A stretch of 64,000 bases of DNA from an uncultured Schlesneria sp. Its GTDB lineage: Bacteria; Planctomycetota; Planctomycetia; Planctomycetales; Planctomycetaceae. Location of the stretch: positions 38,394 through 102,393 of the forward strand of contig CAILLA010000209.1 in assembly GCA_903834925.1 (NCBI GenBank), read 5' to 3'. Below, piece by piece: positions 10,001 through 17,553 of the stretch. A model generated the notes under the pieces. It did no database searches. It saw nothing but the letters and a program-made list of their open reading frames with translations, and was not told where the DNA came from. Position 1 is the stretch's first letter. Each line of letters starts with the position of its first letter. The translations under genes and the position numbers were made by a program.

Positions 10001-11992
10001 TTCATCGCCGTAGAGATACGTCAGGTCGGCTGGGTCTCGTTCCGCGATCAGCGCTGCCAGCAATTCGAGGAACGTCGAAATCGGATTCGCCGTGGCTGGA
10101 AGTGCCGACCGGGCAAGATGCGGACGATCGCCGAGAATTTCGTCAATCATCCGACTACACGATGAACCTGGACCGATCTCAAGAAATGTTCTGACACCAT
10201 CGGCATAAGCCTGCTCGATCACGCGGGGGAAATCGATCGTGTTGACCGCTTGTGCCACGATGGCCTTGGCGGCGTTTTCCTGCGTCAGCTCGTAGGGGCA
10301 ACTCCATGCCGTACTATAGAAGTCAATCGGTCGCGTTGCCTGAATCGAAGTACCATTCGGGTCTGCGACACTCGGTGCGGTCGTCCGCATCACGTGTAGT
10401 GCGTGGTAGGCGGATTCAACCTGGCGAAGGACTTCACAATGAACCGTGCTTGGCGCTGCAAACGAAACGAATGTCGCTGATAAGTCACGAACCAATCGTT
10501 CGACCTCGCTCCGATCGCCTCCGATGACACATTGACTTGGCGTGTTGATGATTAACAAATAGACTCGCGGTGGGGAGACCAATTCACGCGCGGTCTCTTG
10601 CAAGATTAACGCGGCTATCGCTTTTCGAACTTCGCCCGCAGAACGGTCGATCACACCAGAGACCCACGGGACGTCAGTCCCCTCGGGAATATTCCAGGCA
10701 CGCCTGGCCGCATTGAATGGGTAGACCAGATCACTACCAAACAGCGTGGCGGCATCCATGCGGCCAAGCATCTCGTCTCGATCTTTCCAGGCTCGTAATC
10801 CGAATAATGCCGCAGACTCGCCCAGACTATATCCAAGACTGGCGGAAGGGACGAAACCGAAGCGTGCAAGCAGATCGCACACTGCCGTCCCGATGGCAAC
10901 TTGGCCAAAGATCATTGACTTATGATCATCTAACAGTTCGGTGGTCGACTTGCCGTACCAGATTAACTCCGGACGATATTGGTCCATCAATCGTTCGTTC
11001 TCATAATCTTGCCGAATCAAGATCTCGGGAAACGCCGAAAGCAGTTCGCGGCCCATGCCAAGAAACGCATTACCCGAACCCGGAAATACATAGGCCAGTC
11101 GACCGGTCTTTCCCAGCGGATCATGTGAAAAGAAGATTCGCCGATCAATGTCATCGACAGTCGAGTTTCCGTAAAGGCGAACCTTCGCCAATCGAATGAC
11201 TTCTGGCAGTTCATCGATCGACTTGATCACGAGAGCGACAGCCAATCGCCGTTCTTCACATGGCGGTCGCTCGTGAAACCAACGTTTTGCCAACGGCCCG
11301 ATCGACTCACGTGAATCAGCAAACTCCGCCAACCGTTCCAAACCCGATTCGAGTTCTCCGATGTTGTCGCCATCGATCACAAACAGGCCCACATTCCGCA
11401 ACAGAGTTTCCCGAACCTTCGATTTTGGAGTGTGATAGAATGTTGAGTCGGGGTGATCCGCAAGTTCAAAAGCGAGTCCTCGGCCGTCGACCCCTCGGCC
11501 GGTGACGCGAATTCGCCTTGCTCCGTCCGACCGATTGTGTAACCAATGATCGGACGTTGATTCTGGCACAATGCGATACCGCAATGAGCTCACGGCGGTT
11601 GCCAACTCTAATAGACCAGTCGCTGCGCCAGCATTGATTGATGAATCAGACTTGTTACGGCCTCGATTCGACGAATCGATTTGTGTGATCACAGCATGAA
11701 TCGGGTCGCCATCAGCAATTGCGTCTTCAAATCGCTTCAGCACAAACGCCGTCGCGCTATCGACGGTTTTTCCCGTCTTCGGTCCCGCTGGCAATCCCCA
11801 CGCCGCCAACTGACTTCGAATATCGCACGGCAGGTCAACCGCACCAACGAGTGCCTGATCGAGTTCCCCCTCGCCGCAATGCATGGGCGGCCATTTCGCA
11901 CGCGCGTAAACCAGAATTCTCGCCGGCAGAAATCGTGAAACTGGGACCACCGACATTGAATTCACGAGCCAATCGGCTGGCAACGATACCAC
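7019..11992 (-). CDS. PUFA-synthase-like protein, C-terminal ORF (end of CLF, AT, DH-DH)
   Basis: This 1657-residue ORF is the downstream part of a gene whose start is the next ORF. Its first ~40 residues are probably not translated; authentic reading begins at ELDQALVGAVDLP near base 11866, which completes the chain-length-factor domain. An acyltransferase domain follows (YVFPGSGNAFLGMG, GYSLGES with the nucleophilic Ser near residue 389, FLEIGPGSS). A Ser/Pro-rich linker leads to four FabA-type hot-dog modules, i.e. two dehydratases: EPLMLVDRILEIDGEP, MWLIDRVLKLD with HFCDDQVMPG, FQFLDRIVAISGCEP, and HFYQDPVVPGSLGLES. KS-CLF-AT-DH-DH is the order of the third subunit of myxobacterial Pfa systems, here without the terminal acyltransferase. 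KR, ACP repeats and ER are not in the window. Confidence 0.88.
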   Translation of the reverse strand: MVSLPADWLVNSMSVVPVSRFLPARILVYARAKWPPMHCGEGELDQALVGAVDLPCDIRSQLAAWGLPAGPKTGKTVDSATAFVLKRFEDAIADGDPIHAVITQIDSSNRGRNKSDSSINAGAATGLLELATAVSSLRYRIVPESTSDHWLHNRSDGARRIRVTGRGVDGRGLAFELADHPDSTFYHTPKSKVRETLLRNVGLFVIDGDNIGELESGLERLAEFADSRESIGPLAKRWFHERPPCEERRLAVALVIKSIDELPEVIRLAKVRLYGNSTVDDIDRRIFFSHDPLGKTGRLAYVFPGSGNAFLGMGRELLSAFPEILIRQDYENERLMDQYRPELIWYGKSTTELLDDHKSMIFGQVAIGTAVCDLLARFGFVPSASLGYSLGESAALFGLRAWKDRDEMLGRMDAATLFGSDLVYPFNAARRAWNIPEGTDVPWVSGVIDRSAGEVRKAIAALILQETARELVSPPRVYLLIINTPSQCVIGGDRSEVERLVRDLSATFVSFAAPSTVHCEVLRQVESAYHALHVMRTTAPSVADPNGTSIQATRPIDFYSTAWSCPYELTQENAAKAIVAQAVNTIDFPRVIEQAYADGVRTFLEIGPGSSCSRMIDEILGDRPHLARSALPATANPISTFLELLAALIAERDPADLTYLYGDEHSQLSLSTEVTSNREIVTETGGPRFSIPTPSNGWRFQLRPITISHEFEKAHKPNAVENGSRLASIEAKPSASTKPKHLTPEPFGMNVMTQLDDLLAARMKTHETYLRVSAEAQRIMADQLELLSRLAGGEPIETAASSNGNRSASNPTPIDTNELTSELSTEVIPAIPPRSLSRSQCMEFAIGKIGCVLGKTFAEIDQHPTRVRLPDEPLMLVDRILEIDGEPLSMTSGRVVTEHDIHPGAWYLDCNRIPTCIAVEAGQADLFLSGWLGIDFETKGIASYRLLDAVVTFHRELPGPGETIHYDIRINHFFRQGQTYLFRFEFDATINGQPLLTMREGCAGFFTEAELAGGKGIVHTALDRQPRPGKRPADWNDMVPMSIESYDDRQLLALRQGELGSCFGPAFQRILLDCPATIPGLKYLHEIGVDSRNQLATLPESASSQRSKMWLIDRVLKLDPSGGKFGLGMILGELDIHPNDWFLTCHFCDDQVMPGTLMYECCMHTLRIYLLRMGWVGESGQLAYEPIPEVRSRLKCRGQVLASTKKVWYEITLKEIGYTESGTPYCLADALMYADGKPIVEITDMSVRLSGLTRDMVERLWSGQSTVGGVPATPFGTRDSQLPVHPKYDRRPALFDTDRITAFAIGNPSDAFGEHYRVFDSDRMIARLPGPPFQFLDRIVAISGCEPWVLKPGGEVVAQYDVPPDAWYFASNRQTRMPFAVLLETALQPCGWLAAYVGSALTSDTDLSFRNLGGTATQFRDVTAASGTLTTTVKMTRVSNSGGMIIQHYDFDLRCNDEPVYVGNTYFGFFSKASLMNQIGIRDAKPFVPSPTEDQHCLNFHYLDKPPYADLHFQMIDDVKLSLTNGPFGNGFVIGTTTVDPTSWFFKAHFYQDPVVPGSLGLESFFQLVKFYAAKRWRLGEKAQFTTPVVHKPEGQIHGKHEWVYRGQVIPRDKLVTVTAVIKHVDDATKQLTAEGFLSVDGRIIYQMKEFSAGAQE

Positions 11993-14075
11993 CCAGGTTA
12001 CCCATCACGCGATTCGCTGTTAATGGCGGGCCAATCGATTTCTTCAGTTGAGCGACCCATTCGGTCAACTCCTCCGGCGTAAGGATCAGCCCGAGCATGT
12101 CGGCCCATTGTGGGGCCAACTCTTCAATCGACCAGCGGAGATGAAAGTTCGTCGTATTCGGATCAAGCTCGATACCAATGAACACACCGGTACGGTTTCC
12201 CAAAGTTGCAGTGGCGGTCCGAAGAGTCGGTTCCTGGTCTGCATGCAGGGCATCGCGCAAGGCCTCGGCAGCAACCTTCAACATCAATTGCTGCTGCGGC
12301 AACATATCCTGCATCTCCAGCGGAGGAATGCGGAATTCCCCAAGGGGCAGATGAACTGATGCAACCGGATCGCTCAAAGATTGGCTGGTATCCAACGCCA
12401 AGCCGACTTCATCACGATACCACTCGGTCGTTGTCACACCCCAGTCATTGCGCGAATCCATTTCGTCTGCAGATCCACGCGGCGAGCTTTTGTTGGCCGA
12501 TGACGATACTGTTCCCGCGTGAACGGCAAGACCGACAATCGCGATGTTCAGTTTCGACTCAGGTAGTGATGAAGGTCGGGTTTCCAACCTGATCGGTAAG
12601 CCGCCGTCATTGGTTCGTGATACCTCCTGCGACGGTAATTTAATAAACTCTTCAATCAACACGTGAGCGTTAATTCCGCCGAATCCAAAGGCATTGATCG
12701 TGGCGCGACGAGGGATCAAGTCCGATCGCGTCCCATGATCCGTAACCGATTTCTCGACACGCCGTTCCCATGGTTCCGCCTGACGCAGAACGCGAAACGG
12801 GCTTCCGGGTTGAGCCAACGCGGAAGCTGGCTTCTCATAGTTTGCGGTCGGTGGCAGTGTCTGATGCCTGATTGCCAATAACACTTTCATCAGGCCGGCA
12901 GCCCCAGCACCCGTTAGCAGGTGACCGACGTTCGACTTCACACCACCAATCACACACTGACCGGGAATGGCTTGTTCCCGTTCCCATAACTGATGAAGAC
13001 TATCGATTTCGACACTGTCGCCAACGGGAGTTCCCGTCGCATGACATTCGATCAGATCGACATCACTCGGTTGCCAGCCAGCCTGCTGATACGCCGATCG
13101 CATGGCGCGAAGCTGACCTTCGGAATGAGGTGCCAAAAGGTTCGCACCCCGATCATTCGATAGACCAATCCCGGCAATCACGCCATAAATGTAGTCGCCA
13201 GAATCGATCGCATCGGTCAATCGCTTGAGAACGAAAACGCCTGCCCCCTCGCCAACGACCAGACCGTCGGCGGCGGCACTCAAAGGAGCACATCGGCCAC
13301 GTCGCGACAATGCCTTGAGCTGAGCGAATCCCATCTGAGTGTACTGGCAGTCAGGTCGCGACATCCCTCCAGCCAGCATGGCATCTGCTCGATGAGCCAG
13401 CAGTTCTTCACAGGCAAATTTCAGTGCATAAAGTGACGACGCACAGGCGGCATCCAAGGTATAGGCCAGTCCCCCCAGTCCCAGTCCTTCAGCGATCAAT
13501 GCCGCCGGAAGACTGGCCGCATAGTGGTTCCAAGGATGCCAATCCGATCGCTGGAAATTGCGACGACATTCCGACATCAATTGACTGCGGCGTTCGACAG
13601 TGAGCTCCGCCGATTCGACGATCCGTTCCAGGAAGGTCCGTCCCAGTACGTCGCGGCACATTGCCGAAGTTGATTCGGTTGGAAGGACAATATTCCCGAG
13701 AATAACGCCGACGCGATCCGGACTGATACCGCCGAGTCCACGTGCGTCCTGAAATGCCATCCGAGACGCCTGCAAACCAAGATGAAACAATGGGTCTAAT
13801 TTACCCGGTAATTTGTTGTAAGGGCTCAATCCCTTCGGATCAAACTGAAAATCTTCGATGAAGCAACCCCAAGTCGAGTAGACTCGATCGGCTTTCGGTC
13901 CATCAGGATCAAACGCGGTTTCCGGCCTGAGGAACCAGCGGTCTTTCGGGACGTTTCGACCCGAATCAATTCCGTTGGCAATATTCCTCCAGAATGTGTC
14001 CAGGTTGGGCGCACCTGGAAAGATGCCGCCGATGCCGACAATGGCAATTCGTTCGGTTCGGTCAATCGTCGACAT
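11835..14075 (-). CDS. PUFA-synthase-like protein, N-terminal ORF (KS and start of CLF)
   Basis: This is the first part of the megasynthase. The ketosynthase domain (about residues 5-480) has an intact active site: Cys in DAACASS, His in ECHATGTPVGD and His in KSNVGHLLTG, and ends with INAFGFGGINAHV. A second ketosynthase-like domain starts near residue 510 and carries VGGPSFTISAGENSGLRACEMAAHAL, where the active Cys is replaced, typical of a chain-length factor. After HALRRG the frame continues as junk (GTRSGTRWCG) to a stop because of an extra G at 11866-11870. Together with the following ORF it forms one protein of about 2350 residues. I prefer the ATG at 14075; the track starts at GTG 14078. 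No promoter boxes are obvious upstream. Confidence 0.9.
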   Translation of the reverse strand: MSTIDRTERIAIVGIGGIFPGAPNLDTFWRNIANGIDSGRNVPKDRWFLRPETAFDPDGPKADRVYSTWGCFIEDFQFDPKGLSPYNKLPGKLDPLFHLGLQASRMAFQDARGLGGISPDRVGVILGNIVLPTESTSAMCRDVLGRTFLERIVESAELTVERRSQLMSECRRNFQRSDWHPWNHYAASLPAALIAEGLGLGGLAYTLDAACASSLYALKFACEELLAHRADAMLAGGMSRPDCQYTQMGFAQLKALSRRGRCAPLSAAADGLVVGEGAGVFVLKRLTDAIDSGDYIYGVIAGIGLSNDRGANLLAPHSEGQLRAMRSAYQQAGWQPSDVDLIECHATGTPVGDSVEIDSLHQLWEREQAIPGQCVIGGVKSNVGHLLTGAGAAGLMKVLLAIRHQTLPPTANYEKPASALAQPGSPFRVLRQAEPWERRVEKSVTDHGTRSDLIPRRATINAFGFGGINAHVLIEEFIKLPSQEVSRTNDGGLPIRLETRPSSLPESKLNIAIVGLAVHAGTVSSSANKSSPRGSADEMDSRNDWGVTTTEWYRDEVGLALDTSQSLSDPVASVHLPLGEFRIPPLEMQDMLPQQQLMLKVAAEALRDALHADQEPTLRTATATLGNRTGVFIGIELDPNTTNFHLRWSIEELAPQWADMLGLILTPEELTEWVAQLKKSIGPPLTANRVMGNLGGIVASRLAREFNVGGPSFTISAGENSGLRACEMAAHALRRGGTRSGTRWCG
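11866..11870 (-). other. Frameshift site in the PUFA-synthase-like gene (G5 run)
   Basis: On the coding strand the text is CGG CGA GGG GGA ACT C. Removing one G gives CGG CGA GGG GAA CTC GAT, i.e. R-R-G-E-L-D-Q-A-L-V-G-A-V, which joins the upstream CLF peptide to the downstream one exactly as in PfaC-type proteins. The extra base may be an assembly or sequencing error, a real mutation, or a +1 slip site. Confidence 0.9.
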
Positions 14076-14187
14076 CACGGCAAAGACTTCAAGTTGAGCA
14101 GGGAGCGGGGTGAGTTCAAACCGACATCATAATCAGCCAGCTCAACCCAAACCACGCGGTCAGCAATGTTCATGATTTCCAGGGTAG

Positions 14188-14214
14188 GGTGGGACAAGTC
14201 TTCGAAGTCCCACC
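14188..14214. repeat. GGTGGGAC hairpin
   Basis: GGTGGGAC (14188-14195) and GTCCCACC (14207-14214) form a perfect 8-bp stem around AAGTCTTCGAA. It lies between the leftward HAD gene and the start of the PUFA-synthase-like gene. It may be a small palindromic repeat or a transcription stop for read-through from outside. Confidence 0.55.
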
Positions 14215-14268
14215 AAAATCCATTGGAACAGTTTGCGATCTAGACTTCAGAGTTCCCTCGGAATAAAC

Positions 14269-14931
14269 CTACGAAAGAATCTTCAGAATAAACGGGTCGT
14301 TCAATCCGCTGGCAATGTATTTCGAATGGCTGAAATCATGACCGGCGGTATGTTCGTGTGGGACCGAGACGATAAACGCACCAGCCGCTGCGGCCGCACG
14401 AGTTCCCGTTTCCGAGTCTTCCAGTACCAGCATATTTTCAGGTCGGACACCCAGATGTTCCGCTGCCTTCAGATAAATTTCGGGATTCGGCTTTCCCTGG
14501 GTCACGCTTTCCGCAGTCAGTTGAATTGGAAAACGCAGAGACAGGTCAAAACGCCCAAAGATATTATTGAGGTAATCACGAGGCGACGACGTCGCAACGC
14601 CTTTCGGAATGTTTTTCGATTCGAGCAAATCCAATAAGTCGAACAAACCCGGCATCGGCTTCAGGTGATCCGTCAGCATTTCGTGGAAAATCACACGTGA
14701 TTCCGCCAGCAGATCAGCGGGTTCTTCGTTCAGTCCCATGTAATCCCGAAAAGCGGTCAACGATTCGAGCGGTCGACGTCCGAGCATCGCATCCATCGCA
14801 CCTCGCGACATCCGCATCCCGCGACGTTGCAACAGTACATCGGCCGAGACGTAAAAGACCTCTTCCGTATTAAACATTAATCCGTCCAGGTCAAAGCAAA
14901 CCGCCTGAATCGTCGGAAGCGTCTGGGTCAT
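14269..14931 (-). CDS. HAD-superfamily phosphatase (phosphoglycolate phosphatase/beta-PGM type)
   Basis: The 220-residue protein shows the HAD motifs in order: FDLDGLMFNTE (nucleophile and acid/base Asp), VATSSP (motif II Ser/Thr), GKPNPEIYL (motif III Lys) and VLEDSETG (motif IV acidic pair). The cap insertion after motif I is helical, as in class I beta-phosphoglucomutase and phosphoglycolate phosphatase relatives. The substrate cannot be read from sequence; a small phosphorylated metabolite is expected. I start at the ATG at 14931 (MTQTLPTIQAVCFDLDG), which leaves the usual short lead-in; the track's TTG start adds 17 residues. It is a stand-alone gene, flanked by palindromes. Confidence 0.85.
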   Translation of the reverse strand: MTQTLPTIQAVCFDLDGLMFNTEEVFYVSADVLLQRRGMRMSRGAMDAMLGRRPLESLTAFRDYMGLNEEPADLLAESRVIFHEMLTDHLKPMPGLFDLLDLLESKNIPKGVATSSPRDYLNNIFGRFDLSLRFPIQLTAESVTQGKPNPEIYLKAAEHLGVRPENMLVLEDSETGTRAAAAAGAFIVSVPHEHTAGHDFSHSKYIASGLNDPFILKILS

Positions 14932-15074
14932 AGCGTTTTCGAATTTCCCGCAAATACAATTTTTGGTCGAGAGGTCGCTCAATCGGGTTGCGCACGAAAA
15001 CTAAGTCTAGTTGCCATCTCGACCGTCGTCCACGATTCATCGAGGCATTATCGACGACGAATTCTTCGGCTCTT

Positions 15075-15168
15075 GTGCTACTGCTCCGTCCTCGGTCAAA
15101 AAATGCTCTTCAACGATGACGAAAACCGAGAAGCCACTGCGTCGGAGAAGACTCCGATGCCGTGGCAC
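15075..15168 (-). repeat. GTGCCACTG two-hairpin palindromic element, copy D (degenerate)
   Basis: This copy begins GTGCTACTGC and ends CCGTGGCAC, with ATGCTCTTC in the middle and the half AAGCCACTGCGTCGGAGAAGACTCCGATGCCGTGGC still able to pair. The other hairpin has decayed. It lies between the HAD gene and the aldolase gene and has the same orientation as copy A. Confidence 0.7.
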
Positions 15169-15198
15169 AAAACTTAAGCTCTTCCACGTCACAAAGCG

Positions 15199-15966
15199 TT
15201 ATGCGCGCAACGCGGCCAACCAATGTTTCAATGCCGTCTGATAAATCGCGCTGTCGGCACCGTATGCAACCAATCGAAAACCCCGTTGAAGTTGAGCCCG
15301 TCCTTCCTCGACACTGTTCACCAGAACGGCAGGAACCTTGTCATGTCGCTGACATGCGGCAAGAACACTTTCAATGGCCGCTTGAATCTTGGGATGATCC
15401 ATCTGTCCCGGAATCCCCAACGAATTGGCCATGTCGTACAAACCGATCCACAGTACGTCGATTTCAGCCACGGACGCAATTTCTTCAAGATTAGCGAGAC
15501 CCTTGGCGGTTTCGACCTGAACAATCAATAGCGATTCGGTGTTCGCAGAATGAACGGCATCGGTGATCGATTCGGCTCCGTAGCCGTCATGCGGCACTCC
15601 AAAAGCCGCTCCTCGACGGCCCAATGGTGGATACTTGGCCGACTGGACAAGTAACTTTGCCTCCTCTGCCGATTCCACCATCGGAGCCATCACCCCCATC
15701 GCCCCCATATCGAGGACGCGTGAGACGAAGTGATATTGAGTCGTCGGAATCCGCACGATCGGGACCAGTTTCTGACACGGGGTCGTCGCGATCAGCATCC
15801 GAATCGATTCGATCTCCCAGCCGGTATGTTCCATGTCGTAAACGGCAAATTCCGCTCCGGCATTCGCGGCAATCCTGCCAATCCCCGTGGTATTGAACTC
15901 GAACATCATCGTTCCGATCGCAACCCCGCCAGATTTCACCTTATGTTTGACCGAGTTCTTAATCAT
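15199..15966 (-). CDS. HpcH/HpaI family aldolase
   Basis: This 255-residue protein is a class II (metal-dependent) pyruvate-type aldolase, which typically cleaves 2-keto-3-deoxy sugar acids or 4-hydroxy-2-oxo acids to pyruvate plus an aldehyde. Family signatures include GTMMFEFNTTGIGRIAANAGAEFAVYDMEH near the N-terminus, VPIVRIPTTQYHFVSRVLDMGAMGVMAPMVE in the barrel core, and VQVETAKGLANLEEI, where the metal-binding Glu sits. WIGLYDMANSLGIPGQ supplies the second metal-binding Asp. The length matches the family. The substrate is not determinable; 2-keto-3-deoxyglucarate/rhamnonate-type aldolases are the closest. A GarR-like reductase that could use a tartronate-semialdehyde product lies 23 kb away, so any link is weak. 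Confidence 0.87.
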   Translation of the reverse strand: MIKNSVKHKVKSGGVAIGTMMFEFNTTGIGRIAANAGAEFAVYDMEHTGWEIESIRMLIATTPCQKLVPIVRIPTTQYHFVSRVLDMGAMGVMAPMVESAEEAKLLVQSAKYPPLGRRGAAFGVPHDGYGAESITDAVHSANTESLLIVQVETAKGLANLEEIASVAEIDVLWIGLYDMANSLGIPGQMDHPKIQAAIESVLAACQRHDKVPAVLVNSVEEGRAQLQRGFRLVAYGADSAIYQTALKHWLAALRA

Positions 15967-16340
15967 CCCGCCGTATCCTCATTCGTGATTGGAAAAAAGT
16001 GTTCGATACCGGATTTTGCCAACGTTGATTTGCCGACTTCCCGATTCAATTAAGATATCTGGTCGACCGGATCGGTGTTAGCCTTCAGATTCCTAAGATC
16101 CCTTGCTTCCGTGTCTGGATGGCCTTTATGGATGTTTTTTGCAGGGAATTGCGATGAGTTATCAAATTCAATTCGTGGTTTCCAACTCCAGGCTGCGGTC
16201 TTTTTCTTTTCGTTTTTCGCAAGAGATTCCTGCCACCTATTCCCACACCCTTGAAAAGCCGAGTATACTTTTAGACAGTTCGCGGTTCGGTGGTTTTCCC
16301 ATGTGCGCGAGTTTGCTCGCGGATGTGATTGAGGCATTTT
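15967..16340. other. Divergent intergenic region
   Basis: These 374 bases separate the leftward aldolase from the rightward poly-Gly protein. ORFs in the track here look like noise. GTATACTTTT near 16263 could be a -10 region for the rightward gene, but I see no matching -35 at standard spacing. No repeats were found. Confidence 0.35.
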
Positions 16341-17399
16341 ATGAACAGACTTGCTTCGTGTCTGGTTGCAATGGCCTGCGGATTAGGCTTATTCGGTTTG
16401 AATATCAAAGCGTCTCACGCCGCTGCGGAAATGTATGCTCCGCCGAAAACTGACGAGGTTCGTGGTCGGGTTCTTGCCTGGCTTAGCGAGAAAAACCTCT
16501 CGGAAGCACAACGAGAGCAAGTGACTGCCGTCTGGATGGGATTGGGTGAGTCTGTCGCTCCGGATCGGCTGCTTGAGCTTGTAGTCCAGTCTTTTGCGAT
16601 TGCCGATCCCGATGTCTTGAAGCTACAGAATGAATGCAATTCTGTCGCGTCGGGTCTGACCGGGCCAAATGCAGATTTTCTGAAACAGCAAGCGCGAAGT
16701 CCGTTTTATCTTGCCAACATGAATCTGTTTTACGGTCGCTTCCTGGTTGAGCGACGTCTATTTGACGAAGCCTGGGAAATCTTGAAGAGTATTGATGCTC
16801 ATCAGGTTGTCGACCCTTCGTCGTTGTTCTTCTTTCAGGCTGTGGCTGCTCAGGGAATGCTCGAATTGAAACCGGCCCTGGACGCCATTGATCAACTGCT
16901 GACACATACCGAGCGGGTACCCGTCCGTTACTCAGCGACGGCAACATTGATGCAGGCGGACTTAAAAGGTTTGCAGGAAAAGTCGCTGGGGGAGTTGGCT
17001 CGACTGATGGCCGATTCCGAGCGACGATTGGAACTTGGGCGAGCCGGTGAAAAAGTCCAGGGGGTTCAAGAACGAATTATTGCGAACCTGGACGAGATCA
17101 TTAAGAAGACTGAGCAGCAACAAGGTGGCGGCGGTGGTGGCGGAGGCGGGGGAGGCCAGGGCGGAAGCAATCAAAATTCTGGTGACGCCGCCGATGATAG
17201 TCGGGTCAAAGGGGAAGAAGCCCCTGGTGAGACCGACAAAAAGCGTTTTGAAAATAAGGGGAGTTGGGGAAATCTGCCGGAGAAAGATCTTGCGAAAGCC
17301 AAGAATGATCTCAACAAGAATTTTCCATCGCATTACGAACAGGCGATTGAGAAATACACGAAAAAGCTGGCCGGTCGGACGGCGAAGAAGAGCAAATAA
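16341..17399 (+). CDS. Exported planctomycete hypothetical protein with poly-Gly linker
   Basis: I do not recognise a characterised family. The 352-residue product has an N-terminal signal peptide (MNRLASCLVAMACGLGLFGLNIKASHAAA), then a helical domain with TPR-like spacing (residues about 30-230; FLVERRLFDEAWEILKSI; MLELKPALDAIDQLL). A linker with eleven consecutive glycines follows, then an acidic region, and a C-terminal block WGNLPEKDLAKAKNDLNKNFPSHYEQAIEKY. That final motif resembles the C-termini of planctomycete proteins near Bat/aerotolerance-type genes, which is only a resemblance. The ATG at 16341 follows TTGAGG with good spacing; the track's TTG at 16329 is less likely. It is followed by a GTGCCACTG element and the NPCBM gene. 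Confidence 0.75.
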   Translation: MNRLASCLVAMACGLGLFGLNIKASHAAAEMYAPPKTDEVRGRVLAWLSEKNLSEAQREQVTAVWMGLGESVAPDRLLELVVQSFAIADPDVLKLQNECNSVASGLTGPNADFLKQQARSPFYLANMNLFYGRFLVERRLFDEAWEILKSIDAHQVVDPSSLFFFQAVAAQGMLELKPALDAIDQLLTHTERVPVRYSATATLMQADLKGLQEKSLGELARLMADSERRLELGRAGEKVQGVQERIIANLDEIIKKTEQQQGGGGGGGGGGGQGGSNQNSGDAADDSRVKGEEAPGETDKKRFENKGSWGNLPEKDLAKAKNDLNKNFPSHYEQAIEKYTKKLAGRTAKKSK

Positions 17400-17426
17400 G
17401 TTGGTTGAACAGAATGTGGTCAGACC

Positions 17427-17526
17427 GTGCCACTGTATCGTAGTCTTCTCCGACGCAATGGCTTCGTTTTTTTTCGACATCGGTTTGAAGAGCACTGATT
17501 GACCGGGGACGGTCAATCAGTGGCAC
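17427..17526 (+). repeat. GTGCCACTG two-hairpin palindromic element, copy B
   Basis: The element starts GTGCCACTG and ends CAGTGGCAC. The right hairpin is perfect over 13 bp (CACTGATTGACCG 17493-17505, loop GGGA, mate 17510-17522). The left hairpin is degenerate (CACTGTATCGTAGTCTTCTCCGACGCAATGG). It fills the space between two rightward genes. Confidence 0.85.
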
Positions 17527-17553
17527 AAATACTGAACTAGGAATGATCTCTCG

